A stretch of 64,000 nt of DNA from contig JAJQFG010000005.1 of NCBI GenBank assembly GCA_021201315.1, positions 1 through 64,000 of the forward strand, written 5' to 3'. Position numbers and translations under genes: made by a program. Position 1 is the first letter of the stretch; each line of letters begins with the position of its first letter. Below the pieces are notes generated by a model. That model saw only the letters and a program-made list of their open reading frames with translations, was not told the DNA's origin and searched no databases. The stretch is from Erysipelotrichaceae bacterium. GTDB lineage: Bacteria > Bacillota_I > Bacilli_A > Erysipelotrichales > Coprobacillaceae. Positions 9,435-18,399 of the stretch are shown in pieces.

Positions 9435-9456
9435 AACACCAACAATTGTTGATGTT
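9435..9456 (-). terminator. Intrinsic terminator after the deformylase homologue
   Basis: AACATCAACAATTGTTGGTGTT on the minus strand is written here as its two arms AACATCAAC and GTTGGTGTT, followed by a T run. Confidence 0.75.
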
Positions 9457-9886
9457 AAATCATAATACCATTACAATGATCTATTTCATGTTGAATGATT
9501 TGAGCTGTTAAACCTTCAAAGGTTTTTATTCTTTTATTAAAGAAACGATCATAATATTCTACTTTAATTTTATGATAGCGTTTTGTAGGACGATAAATAT
9601 CTTTTCCTAAACATAAACAAGCTTCTTTTGTTTTATATAGTTCTCCATAAGTTTTCACAATAACAGGATTAACCATTTCATGAACTTTACCTTTTTCATC
9701 TTTATAAATAATTATACGTTTGTTTTCACCAATCATATTAGCTGCCATACCACCACAAATCAAATTATACTGTTTAAGCGTATCTTTAAGATCTGTGACG
9801 ATATACATATCATCTTTTGTTGCTTCTACACCAATTCTTGATAACAAGAAACTATCATTTTCTATTAATTTTCTTTTCATATTCAT
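9455..9886 (-). CDS. Peptide deformylase family protein
   Basis: 143 aa. The three deformylase motifs are present in altered form: GGMAANMIG (canonical GxGxAAxQ; here Asn replaces Gln), ACLCLG (canonical EGCLS; the metal Cys is kept) and QHEIDH with His133, Glu134 and His137. Expected to remove N-formyl groups with Fe or Zn. The missing motif-I Gln and atypical motif II suggest a divergent second deformylase rather than the housekeeping Def. Monocistronic. Confidence 0.83.
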   Translation of the reverse strand: MNMKRKLIENDSFLLSRIGVEATKDDMYIVTDLKDTLKQYNLICGGMAANMIGENKRIIIYKDEKGKVHEMVNPVIVKTYGELYKTKEACLCLGKDIYRPTKRYHKIKVEYYDRFFNKRIKTFEGLTAQIIQHEIDHCNGIMI

Positions 9887-9927
9887 TCCCCTTTTTTAAA
9901 GAATACCATATTTATATTCATTTAAAA

Positions 9928-9947
9928 AGAGATATTCAAATATCTCT
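9928..9947 (-). terminator. Intrinsic terminator after PTS EIIB
   Basis: AGAGATATT/AATATCTCT stem with a two-base apex and a minus-strand T run, 2 nt beyond the EIIB stop. Confidence 0.75.
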
Positions 9948-9948
9948 A

Positions 9949-10266
9949 TTATTTTCCATAAAATTCATTATAAATTTCAAGTGCTTTATCTAAAACCTTT
10001 GCACCATTCATTGTGCCATAATCACGCATATCGATAACTTCTACAGGTACTGTGCCATTAACCACTTTTTGTGCATCTTTTAAAACATATCTAACTTGTG
10101 GACCCAATAATAAAACATCAAATTCACCCAAATGAGCAGCAATAGACTTCTCCCCAATAGCATTCACAGTAACTTCAATGCCTCGTTTATCTGCTTCATC
10201 CTTCATCTTATTCATAAGTAAACTCGTACTCATTCCGCCAGCACACGCTAACATAATTCTAATCAT
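9949..10266 (-). CDS. PTS EIIB, lactose/cellobiose-type
   Basis: 105 aa from the ATG at 10266. Phospho-acceptor Cys8 lies in MLACAGGMSTS, the family signature. An in-frame reading back to 10422 is an artefact of the inserted element: family members start at this Met, and AGGGAGG lies just upstream. EIIB passes phosphate from EIIA to a beta-glucoside entering through EIIC. No EIIA or EIIC is adjacent, but a 6-phospho-beta-glucosidase gene lies at 54102-55571. The first 12 codons are inside the att repeat, so the gene survived insertion with a new ribosome site and lost its own promoter, now at 49262-49290. Confidence 0.9.
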   Translation of the reverse strand: MIRIMLACAGGMSTSLLMNKMKDEADKRGIEVTVNAIGEKSIAAHLGEFDVLLLGPQVRYVLKDAQKVVNGTVPVEVIDMRDYGTMNGAKVLDKALEIYNEFYGK

Positions 10267-10270
10267 CTCT
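10231..10270. repeat. Left attachment site (attL)
   Basis: 40-bp repeat matched at 49194-49233 with 38 identities. It covers the first 12 EIIB codons plus 4 bp of leader. The last 21 bp (10250-10270) are identical to the right copy and probably contain the crossover. Confidence 0.92.
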
Positions 10271-10397
10271 AAAATTCCTCCCTTTAAAACCCTGTTTTTT
10301 AAATTTTTATTGATTTTATCAACGTTTTTTATATACAAAGATATGGTTAATATTTTGCTATATCTTTGTATATCTTTACATAATTTGACTTTTAAAA

Positions 10398-10418
10398 GGT
10401 GTAAATTAGGGTGTAAAT
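10398..10418 (+). promoter_or_regulatory. Integrase arm-type sites, left end
   Basis: Two direct GGTGTAAA repeats (10398-10405 and 10410-10417). The same pair recurs at 49105-49123 near the right end. The N-domain of Tn916 Int binds direct repeats near both ends, so this is the likely role. The repeat abuts the integrase stop codon. Confidence 0.65.
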
Positions 10419-11636
10419 TCAAGATTTTAATGAATTTAATACATCAATTGACGCATTAAAAACGTCTTCATAAGAAGCACTTGTGTATGTGTTCATTGTT
10501 ACACTTATGTCCTCATGACCCATAATATATTGCAATGCCTTCTGATTTATGCCCGCATAAACGCAACGTGTACAAAATGTGTGTCTCAATACATGAGGTG
10601 ATATATTTGGCAATTGTTCACTACAACTATGTGCCTTGTTGTACTTTTTAACAATCCTACTATAATGATTAGAATACATCTTTCTATCCATTGGTTCGCC
10701 ATTATCTTTTAAAAACAAGAAGCCTTTATAGCCATCAACAACCATATGCTTATTTTTAACCTTTCTGCTTCTTGAATTTTTTAAGATCCTTTCAAATGCC
10801 TCACAACATTTAGAAGACATTGGTATCATTCTTCTACCACAAGCAGTCTTAGTCTTTTCAACATAATAACCAGTAGTATCTTTCATTAATTGGTGATCTA
10901 CGTTAATTGTTCTATGTTCTAAATCAATATCGTTTTTTGTTAATCCACATAGTTCAGATATACGTAAACCTGTTTCCAATAAAACAATGGTTGCATCGTA
11001 TAATTTTTTATAAGTTCTATCATTTTGAATGAAATCAACAAACATTCTTGTTTGTTCAATTGTCAGAGCCTCAACCTTCTTAGCATCATTTGGAATTATC
11101 TTGTTCAATTCAAACGTAAAAGGATTTTTTCTAATGTAATCATCATTTATAGCCAAGTCAAAAGTTGCCTTTAAAGCACATTTAAGCTTTGATACAGTAG
11201 AATATGAATACCTTTTTTGCATTCTTACTACAAATGCAATAGCATCACTTTGTTTTACCATTGTTATTTTCATATTAGAAATCATATCTTTTCTAATACT
11301 CTCAATAATAAAGTTATGGGTTGCTATTGTGTTTTTCTTTGACACGACGTTCAATTGATAATGTTTTTCAAGCATTTGCATTACCGTAACATGTTTACCA
11401 TCAGCATCAATAGAATCCTTAATATCAGCTTGTATTCTTTCTTCTTTTTCTCTTAAAGATTCACAATCTCTCTTACCCTTAGGGACAGGATCAGTACGAA
11501 CGAGTTTCCAACTATATACGTATTTTACACGTCCAAACGCATCTATATATTTGTATCGATATTGCCCATGAGGTAATTGCGTTTCACCTTTTAATAGTAC
11601 TCTTCTTTTTTTGTCTCTCCTTTTTTCGTCATTCAT
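10419..11636 (-). CDS. int: Tn916-family tyrosine integrase
   Basis: 405 aa, the same length as Tn916 Int. N-terminal arm-binding domain (GQYRYKYIDAFGRVKYVYSWKL region, about residues 22-45), then a SAM-like core-binding domain, then the catalytic domain with all residues visible: Arg in TGLRISELCG, HVLRHTFCT, MGHEDISVT and the nucleophile Tyr near residue 384. Performs integration and, with Xis, excision of the element. It is transcribed toward the left end and stops 150 bp from attL. Confidence 0.96.
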   Translation of the reverse strand: MNDEKRRDKKRRVLLKGETQLPHGQYRYKYIDAFGRVKYVYSWKLVRTDPVPKGKRDCESLREKEERIQADIKDSIDADGKHVTVMQMLEKHYQLNVVSKKNTIATHNFIIESIRKDMISNMKITMVKQSDAIAFVVRMQKRYSYSTVSKLKCALKATFDLAINDDYIRKNPFTFELNKIIPNDAKKVEALTIEQTRMFVDFIQNDRTYKKLYDATIVLLETGLRISELCGLTKNDIDLEHRTINVDHQLMKDTTGYYVEKTKTACGRRMIPMSSKCCEAFERILKNSRSRKVKNKHMVVDGYKGFLFLKDNGEPMDRKMYSNHYSRIVKKYNKAHSCSEQLPNISPHVLRHTFCTRCVYAGINQKALQYIMGHEDISVTMNTYTSASYEDVFNASIDVLNSLKS

Positions 11637-11654
11637 GTATGTTTATCAGCTCCC

Positions 11655-11710
11655 TTAATGAAGTTAAAGAGCTTTCATCATGACCATGCTAATTTTAGCA
11701 CAAGCAAAGC
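11655..11710. other. Nested inverted repeats between xis and int
   Basis: AGAGCTTT and AAAGCTCT flank an inner GCTAA/TTAGC hairpin. It has no T run on the minus strand, so it is not a clear terminator. It could be a cruciform or a leader structure tuning integrase expression. Confidence 0.45.
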
Positions 11711-11767
11711 TCTGTTTTCAATATATATTTCAACTATCTAACAAAATAATATAATCCATAATTAATG

Positions 11768-12001
11768 TTAAATCTCGTATTGATCATCAAGCCATTCTTC
11801 GAACAATTCTCTTTTAATCATTACACGATTACCATTACGATAATGCCATTTTGCATATGGCTCATTATCAACTAAATATCTAATTTTACTATGACCAATA
11901 TTAAATACTTCGGACGCTTGATTAATAGTTAAACTATATTTTCTTTCTAAAGCAACGTGATTATTATCAACAATATTCTTCTCTGGTTCTTTTTTTGTCA
12001 T
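11768..12001 (-). CDS. xis: Tn916-type excisionase
   Basis: 77 aa from the ATG at 12001, which has a GGAAAGGAG site; a longer in-frame reading to 12085 lacks one. The core (YSLTINQASEVFNIGHSKIRYL ... NGNRVMIKRELFEEWL, written here in parts) has the winged-helix excisionase layout of Tn916 Xis. It bends DNA to direct Int to excision. Its leader encodes an out-of-register copy of the protein's own DNNxALER segment, so the ribosome site arose within a short duplication. Confidence 0.9.
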   Translation of the reverse strand: MTKKEPEKNIVDNNHVALERKYSLTINQASEVFNIGHSKIRYLVDNEPYAKWHYRNGNRVMIKRELFEEWLDDQYEI

Positions 12002-12115
12002 ATAAAATAAACTCCTTTCCAAAGCAATATTATTATCATAAATAGTGTTACAAGTTGCTACCATCAATGATAGCAACTTATACACTCGATAGAACTAACT
12101 GACATTATTAGCAAA

Positions 12116-13447
12116 TCATAAACTTACTTCATCAAAGAATTGTCTAGATTTATCAAAAGTCATGCTTAAATCAAAAGCGTAATAATTTCTATTTTTAACA
12201 ACATCGACTTTTACATTAACAATATCTTTTCCTTTTAGTGGCTCTTCTGTATCTTCATAAAGTAAAATAACATGAGTACTAGAATTTTCAACTTCTCCAC
12301 TACCTTTGAGTGAAAACATATTCAAATCATCTTTTTTAAGTGGATCACGAGCAAATTGACTGCCAATAAAAATAAGAACATTATAACGCAAGCATATACT
12401 ACGTAATTCTCTAATAATATAAGAAATACGATCATATTCAGATTTGTTGTAAGTTGTATCTTTGATTGAAATTAGTCCTAAATAATCAATAATTACAATA
12501 TTTTGTTTATCTCGTTTTATGTGATTTTTAATATCTTTTTTGAGTTGTTCAATATTTTTTGGTTCGACGTCATAATAATAAGCACTAGAACCTAAAAAAT
12601 CTAAACCTTTGTCAATTATTTGACTTTTAGGGTCATTTTTCTTTTTTAGACTTGTATAATTACAAACATCTTCAACTGTTAATTGAGAGGTAATTGCTAC
12701 TAAGTTTCTTTTTGACTGGTATAGATTACCTTCCATACTATAATATTGGCAATAGTTATTTTTGTCTTTAAGACATTCAATGAAAACATTCATAAGAAAC
12801 GGGGTTTTCCCAAAATTAGTTGGTGCAGCTATTGTAACTAAATCATTAGATTGTAATTTCAATAGATTCTGCAAGTCAATAAAACGTCCTAACGGAACAA
12901 TTCTATTATGATTAGTAATAGCGTCCAAAAATTCTTCTTTTGTTGGGTGATCATTTTCAATGATGTCATCATTGATTTGGTTAACTTCGTTGTTTTCGTA
13001 ATTCATTGATAATCTCCTCTCTATATAGATTGTTGTTTTTTTCTTTTTGCTGTTTTTTTGTTGGTTTGACGATTGGCTTACCAAATGGTTTGCTGATAGC
13101 TTGTTGGTGATTTTATCACCATCGTTGTTACATATATTTTCAGGTAAAAACAATGATTTAGTTTTTTCAGTTACATAGAAATAATTTGATGTTTGTGCCT
13201 TTGATTCTTTAAATCGATGTTTCTTGGTAACATAACCAGCAGCTTCTAATTTTTTGACTGCATTCATAACAGATCCTCTACTAATACCAGTACGTTGCGA
13301 CAAATTGTCGTAGCTTGCATAACATGGTTGACTATCATCCTTGTAAGAATAAACAATTTGAGATAAAACAATTCTAGAACTTAAACTAATGTCCTTCAGT
13401 TGTAAAATAACGTTATGAACATATATACCTTCACAATCAAAACGCAT
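12116..13447 (-). CDS. Replication protein: winged-helix domain fused to DnaB-like helicase
   Basis: 443 aa. Residues 1-110 are a winged helix (SYDNLSQRTGISRGSVMNAVKKLEAAGYV core) of the kind seen in plasmid and phage initiators. A Lys-rich linker (residues 130-146) leads to a RecA-like DnaB C-terminal domain with Walker A APTNFGKT (about 210) and Walker B IVIIDYLGLI. Likely initiates replication of the excised circle. An in-frame ATG at 13006 (residue 148) has a strong AGAGGAG site 7 nt before it, so a second protein of 296 aa, helicase only, is probably made. Three tandem box promoters (P1-P3) lie upstream. Confidence 0.82.
   Translation of the reverse strand: MRFDCEGIYVHNVILQLKDISLSSRIVLSQIVYSYKDDSQPCYASYDNLSQRTGISRGSVMNAVKKLEAAGYVTKKHRFKESKAQTSNYFYVTEKTKSLFLPENICNNDGDKITNKLSANHLVSQSSNQQKNSKKKKTTIYIERRLSMNYENNEVNQINDDIIENDHPTKEEFLDAITNHNRIVPLGRFIDLQNLLKLQSNDLVTIAAPTNFGKTPFLMNVFIECLKDKNNYCQYYSMEGNLYQSKRNLVAITSQLTVEDVCNYTSLKKKNDPKSQIIDKGLDFLGSSAYYYDVEPKNIEQLKKDIKNHIKRDKQNIVIIDYLGLISIKDTTYNKSEYDRISYIIRELRSICLRYNVLIFIGSQFARDPLKKDDLNMFSLKGSGEVENSSTHVILLYEDTEEPLKGKDIVNVKVDVVKNRNYYAFDLSMTFDKSRQFFDEVSL
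13007..13020 (-). promoter_or_regulatory. Internal ribosome binding site in the replication gene
   Basis: AGAGGAG followed by ATTATCA and an in-frame ATG at 13004-13006. Spacing is ideal, so the helicase domain can be translated alone. Confidence 0.7.
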
Positions 13448-13531
13448 AATTTTTTCTCCTTTCGTTGATATATATAAACCGAGCGTCCTCGTTATTTGGG
13501 TTTAATGATGTTTATCTAACATCTTGATGAA

Positions 13532-13577
13532 AATATAGCATGTGTCTTTTTAAATTCTTAACGAGCTAGCAGTTTTT
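13532..13577 (-). promoter_or_regulatory. Box promoter P1
   Basis: ACTGCTAGCTCGTT box, then exactly 30 nt from its GCT to the extended -10 TGCTATATT (hexamer 13537-13532). Nearest to the replication gene; part of a family of nine. Confidence 0.8.
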
Positions 13578-13685
13578 TGAAACAGTTAAGCAATTAAGAT
13601 ATAACAATATCAACATCTTGAAACTCTTTTATATGCAAAAGTTGAATATCACATATTTATGCATATAATTACTACTTTCAACGCA

Positions 13686-13731
13686 AGTATAACAAATGTC
13701 TTTTTGATTCCTTAGGAGTTTAGCAGTTTTT
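13686..13731 (-). promoter_or_regulatory. Box promoter P2
   Basis: ACTGCTAAACTCCTAAGG box, 30 nt, then TGTTATACT. Second of three tandem promoters upstream of the replication gene. Confidence 0.75.
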
Positions 13732-13811
13732 TTCATTTTTTCAAAATATGAAAATATTCAATGGCTTTTATGGATAATAATTAACTATTTTCAAATCTTA
13801 CGTAAAAATCA

Positions 13812-13857
13812 AGTATAACATAAAGCTTTTTCAATAATTAATGAGTTAGCAGTTTTT
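13812..13857 (-). promoter_or_regulatory. Box promoter P3
   Basis: ACTGCTAACTCATTAA box, 30 nt, then TGTTATACT. Farthest of the three tandem promoters. The 628-bp gap 13448-14075 otherwise holds only the hsdR terminator. Confidence 0.75.
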
Positions 13858-14024
13858 TTACAGTATGTATTCAAAATAATCGTTAATATTAATTATTATC
13901 TTTACACAACTATTACTTTCATCATACAATATTCTAGCAGGTTGCTATTTTTCTAATGATAGATGAAATTTAAAATTGGATTTCACATAATTTTCACACA
14001 ATTTATACGTTTCAATATAAAAAA

Positions 14025-14047
14025 GAATGCAATATCAAATTGCATTC
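14025..14047 (-). terminator. Intrinsic terminator after hsdR
   Basis: GAATGCAAT/ATTGCATTC stem with a minus-strand T run. Confidence 0.85.
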
Positions 14048-14075
14048 CTCATTAATAAAATGTCTTTATTGGAAT

Positions 14076-17000
14076 TTAATCATTGTTACGTAAGTCCTTA
14101 TATGTGGCAGTAGCTAATTCATGCATTATTAAATCATAAAAATTTTTATCCTCAAATAATTTTGAAAAAGACTCAATTGATTCTACATAGCATTGTTGTG
14201 CTACCTTGCTAAATAAATCAGGGAATATTGATTGAATATATACCTCTTCATCATTGTTTTTAGCAAGAGTTTTAAGCTTGTCATTGTCCTTAACACATCT
14301 ATTATATAAGTCTTCAACTATAACTTTATCAGCTTCTGTAAATTTACCTTGGAACTTATCATTAATCTTTAAAATAATATTTTCCAATAAATCATCTCCC
14401 TCAGGAGTTACCCCATTAGTTTTCAATGCTTTTGGATTGATTAGAGTTTGATCATCAGTTGAGGGATCAATACTTATTTTACCTTCAGAAGTTTTCTTAA
14501 GATTATAAAATTCTAATTGAACCTTATCATCTATAAAAACATCTTTGCCATTACCTGACTTTGGTAACTTAGTTGCCAGTGTTTGACAATAGAAAGCTTC
14601 CTTATGTAAATCAATATCAAACAATCGTGTTATTTGTGTTATATATGAATACCATTTAACAAAGTTATTTATTGTACGTTTATATTCATATTGCTTATCT
14701 TCATCCAAAGTTTCGTATTTCTTTATTGTTTTTTGGAAAATACCTGAAGCTTTACCCATATCAACATGTGATTGATTTTTGGATTCTTTTTGATAAAAGT
14801 CATAGAAATTATTTATGTCATTTATATCATACAAACCATATTCATTAAGCTTGATTCTAGTATCATAGATAAGATTTACATTTATCCCTTCATCAAGTAT
14901 TGTCGCTTCATAATAAGGTTTAAATGCATTCTCAATGTCTTTTGCCGTATTAACAAAGTCTAATACAAATGTATCATATTTGCCTTTACAAGTACGATTT
15001 AAACGAGATAGGGTTTGAACCGCTTTAACATCACGAAGTTTCTTATCAACAAACATTGTATGAAGCAATGGTTCATCAAAACCTGTTTGATATTTCTCAG
15101 CAACAATAAGCATAGAATAATTATCATTACTAAACTCTTCAGGTAATTGACTTTCTTTAATAGTCGTTCCATCCTTACGTTTATTAATACTTTCCTCAGT
15201 ATATGTTATAGTTTCACCTGTTTCATCTATATCAGTTAGTTTACCTGAAAAAGCGATAAGTACATCAAGATCATCATAATGCTTTCTTTCAATATAACGC
15301 TTGAATTCATGATAATATCTTAGAGCATGTAGTCTGCTTGCTGTAACAACCATTGCTTTACCTTTACCATTAATTTTATTTTTTGTAACATCTCGATATG
15401 TTTCGATGATTATAGCAGTCTTTTGTTGAAGATTATGTGGATGTAATGATTCATAACGTAATATTGCTTTAGTTGCCTTAGTCTTTGGTACATTAGGGTT
15501 ATCAGAAGTACTTTTAACTATCTTATAACAATTCTTATATGTTGTATAATTTTGCAACACATCCAATATGAAACCTTCTTCTATTGCTTGTTTCATTGAA
15601 TAAATATGAAATGCTTTGAATGAACCATCGCTTTGCTTTTCGCCAAACATTTCAAGCGTACGCTTCTTAGGAGTAGCTGTAAATGCAAAGAATGAAAGAT
15701 TCTTGTGTCTACCATGTGCCAATATTTCATCAACTAGTATGTCTTCATTATCACGAATCTTTGACTCTTCAATTTCAGCAAATTCGGCATACTCTTTTAG
15801 TGATTCTTCGGTGTCAGCTAATGCAGACTTAAGTTTCATTGCACTCTTGCCAGTTTGACTAGAATGTGCTTCATCAACGATAATCGCAAAATTCTTGTTG
15901 CTTGTATCGTCGATTTCCTTATAAATATATGGAAACTTTTGTAACGTTGTAATAATAATTTTCTTTCCTTCATTGATGGCATCACGAAGATCTTTGGAGT
16001 TTTTCTTTTTATCAATCTTTTCAACTACACCAGCAGTATGATCAAAAGAATAAATAGTCTTTTGCAATTGATCATCAAGCACAGTACGATCAGTTACAAC
16101 GATAATAGATTTGAATATCTTGTTATCATCGTTATCATGCAAGTTAGATAAACCATATGCCAGCCAGGCAATAGAATTGCTTTTGCCGCTACCAGCTGAA
16201 TGCTGGATAAGATAATTCTTTCCACTACCATTTTGTTTAACATCATCCAATAATTTCGTAACCACATCTAATTGATGATAACGAGGGAATATAAGCTTAC
16301 GTGTAGTTATGCTTTTACCTGTTGTTCTATCTTTCTTTGTTTCTTCAGATAAGTGCATATAACGTTGTAATATGTCCATGAGCATATCTTTCTTTAGTAC
16401 ATATTCCCATAGATATGATGTACTATAGCCATCAGCATTAACAGGATTGCCTGCTCCACCAACCTTACCAGCACCATTAGATCCTTGATTAAATGGTAAG
16501 AAATAAGTATCACTGCCTTTTAGTTCAGTAGTCATTTCAATATTGTATAAATCAACAGCAAAGTAAACTAAAAACCTGTGATTAAATTGAAAACATAGTT
16601 CTCTAGGATCACGGTCATTTTTATATTGCTTAATAGCATTATCAACACTTTGGTTAGTAAATTGATTCTTAAGTTCTAAAGCAACAATTGGAAAACCATT
16701 TAACATTAATACGATATCAATAGAATTTTCGTTATTTGGCGAGTATTTAAATTGTCTTATACATTCTAATATATTAGAGTTATAATCATCAATAATCTTT
16801 TGATTTAAGCCTGTTTGTGGCTTGAATGAAGCTAATTTAAGCTTAACACCTCTATCTTCAATTCCGTGTCTTAGCACATAAAGAAAGCCATGCATTTCAA
16901 TTGATTCGTTAATACGTTTATATAGCTTATTTTCAACATTAGCACCATATATCATATTATATCGTTTCCATTGCTGAGGTTGCGTTACTTCGATATATTG

Positions 17001-17126
17001 AATAAGTTTAGACATATCAATAGCCTTTTTACGATCATACGTATTAATGTTTCCTTTAGTAAATCCACCATATTTAAGCATATAGGCTTCTATATCATCT
17101 TCAAATTGCTTTTCTTTAAAATTCAT
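14076..17126 (-). CDS. hsdR: Type I restriction enzyme R subunit
   Basis: 1016 aa, full length. N-terminal nuclease core with the Asp and ExK of the PD-(D/E)xK site (SIDIVLML...ALELKNQ, about residues 130-155). SF2 translocase: Walker A QHSAGSGKS near residue 310, DEAH box VDEAHSSQTGKS, motif III FAFTATPKKR, motif VI QTLSRLNRTCKGK. It translocates DNA with ATP and cleaves away from the recognition site. Downstream of hsdS by 13 nt, same operon. Confidence 0.96.
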   Translation of the reverse strand: MNFKEKQFEDDIEAYMLKYGGFTKGNINTYDRKKAIDMSKLIQYIEVTQPQQWKRYNMIYGANVENKLYKRINESIEMHGFLYVLRHGIEDRGVKLKLASFKPQTGLNQKIIDDYNSNILECIRQFKYSPNNENSIDIVLMLNGFPIVALELKNQFTNQSVDNAIKQYKNDRDPRELCFQFNHRFLVYFAVDLYNIEMTTELKGSDTYFLPFNQGSNGAGKVGGAGNPVNADGYSTSYLWEYVLKKDMLMDILQRYMHLSEETKKDRTTGKSITTRKLIFPRYHQLDVVTKLLDDVKQNGSGKNYLIQHSAGSGKSNSIAWLAYGLSNLHDNDDNKIFKSIIVVTDRTVLDDQLQKTIYSFDHTAGVVEKIDKKKNSKDLRDAINEGKKIIITTLQKFPYIYKEIDDTSNKNFAIIVDEAHSSQTGKSAMKLKSALADTEESLKEYAEFAEIEESKIRDNEDILVDEILAHGRHKNLSFFAFTATPKKRTLEMFGEKQSDGSFKAFHIYSMKQAIEEGFILDVLQNYTTYKNCYKIVKSTSDNPNVPKTKATKAILRYESLHPHNLQQKTAIIIETYRDVTKNKINGKGKAMVVTASRLHALRYYHEFKRYIERKHYDDLDVLIAFSGKLTDIDETGETITYTEESINKRKDGTTIKESQLPEEFSNDNYSMLIVAEKYQTGFDEPLLHTMFVDKKLRDVKAVQTLSRLNRTCKGKYDTFVLDFVNTAKDIENAFKPYYEATILDEGINVNLIYDTRIKLNEYGLYDINDINNFYDFYQKESKNQSHVDMGKASGIFQKTIKKYETLDEDKQYEYKRTINNFVKWYSYITQITRLFDIDLHKEAFYCQTLATKLPKSGNGKDVFIDDKVQLEFYNLKKTSEGKISIDPSTDDQTLINPKALKTNGVTPEGDDLLENIILKINDKFQGKFTEADKVIVEDLYNRCVKDNDKLKTLAKNNDEEVYIQSIFPDLFSKVAQQCYVESIESFSKLFEDKNFYDLIMHELATATYKDLRNND

Positions 17127-17139
17127 TATCTCACATCCT

Positions 17140-18399
17140 TTACTTTACTTCTTTTTTACCAGTAACATATTCATATATTAATGACTTTTTGTAATCTTCT
17201 AAATCTTTGATAAGTGTTTCTTTATCAGCAATCATCTTATCTATTTGTTGACATTGTTGATCTAGGTAATTAACTATTTGTTGTCGTTCAATTTGATTTG
17301 ATGAATATGGTATATATAATTCTTTTACTCTATCTATATTCAAATTCAATTGAGTACTTATAGTTGATGATAAAATAAATATTTTTTTCATAGCTTTAAA
17401 AATATAATATAAATATATATTATCACTCTCGTTATTTGGAACAAATCCAACTATACTATCTGGAAAATATGCATCAAAATCTAATATAGCTACATCTCCA
17501 ACATTTGCAGCAATTGTCATAGTTAAAGTTCCTTTTGGAAACTCTTTGCTTACGCTTTTTCCAAATTCGTTTAAAGTTTGACTATAAGTTGTAATATATT
17601 TATTTGACTTTGCAACATCGCTTGTTTGAATAAAAGGATATATTCCATCATAATATCTTTTATCACTTCTAGGCCTATGATTAAATAATCCTCTAGAAAT
17701 ATGCGAAACATATTTTATTTTTATACTATGCCATTCTTTAGGCATATAACCTATCCATTCAATTCCACTATCCTTCATCTCAACATCAGGATTCAATCCT
17801 TTTGTGACTGCTTCAGTTATGATTGATTGCTTATATTTTTTATAATCTTCAATTGAAGCTTTTGCTAAAGTTATTGCTTTGTCAATTTCTTTTATCTTTG
17901 AATCTAAAAAAAATCCTATTCTTTTTTGTTCTTCAATACTAGGTATAGGTAACATTATCTTACTCATACGTTCCCATTTTGTTGACCAAAGATCTGCAAC
18001 AATTCCTGTTCCCCAACGATAAAACTCTTCAGCAAAACCATAATTTTTTAATAAATATTTAACATAATTGAGTTCAAAAGATCTATTTACTAATACTATA
18101 TTTATCAAAGAAACTGATCCATCATATTGTGAAACACCACATGATTGTTTTCTATCAGAGCGTGAGTTAATAACAAAATCCCCTATACAAACTTTTTTTC
18201 TAGAATCATGAGCATCAGATTTTGCCGCTGTTTCCAATTGCTTCACAATTCCTAATTTAGTAACAGATAAAGGTTCCCATTCACTATCTGACACCTTTTC
18301 ATTTCTTTCATAAAAACAACTTCCCAGTGGCTTCAATCTCCAATCTTTAGGTATTTCACCAATCCATTCAATACCACTATCTTTCATTTCTCTAGTCAT
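17140..18399 (-). CDS. hsdS: Type I RM specificity subunit
   Basis: 419 aa with the two-fold HsdS layout: two target-recognition domains, each starting with MKDSGIEWIG (residues 5 and 206) and each followed by a long helix (QKRIGFFLDSKIKEIDKAI and RQQIVNYLDQQCQQIDKMI). The helices set the spacer length between the two half-sites. The repeated segments are also similar as DNA (17751-17782 and 18361-18392), which would allow recognition-domain exchange. Shares one base with hsdM. Confidence 0.95.
   Translation of the reverse strand: MTREMKDSGIEWIGEIPKDWRLKPLGSCFYERNEKVSDSEWEPLSVTKLGIVKQLETAAKSDAHDSRKKVCIGDFVINSRSDRKQSCGVSQYDGSVSLINIVLVNRSFELNYVKYLLKNYGFAEEFYRWGTGIVADLWSTKWERMSKIMLPIPSIEEQKRIGFFLDSKIKEIDKAITLAKASIEDYKKYKQSIITEAVTKGLNPDVEMKDSGIEWIGYMPKEWHSIKIKYVSHISRGLFNHRPRSDKRYYDGIYPFIQTSDVAKSNKYITTYSQTLNEFGKSVSKEFPKGTLTMTIAANVGDVAILDFDAYFPDSIVGFVPNNESDNIYLYYIFKAMKKIFILSSTISTQLNLNIDRVKELYIPYSSNQIERQQIVNYLDQQCQQIDKMIADKETLIKDLEDYKKSLIYEYVTGKKEVK

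Noticed and set aside
10267-10422. 52-residue N-terminal extension of PTS EIIB
   Set aside because: It is element sequence read in frame by chance; family members start at 10266, where a ribosome site is present.
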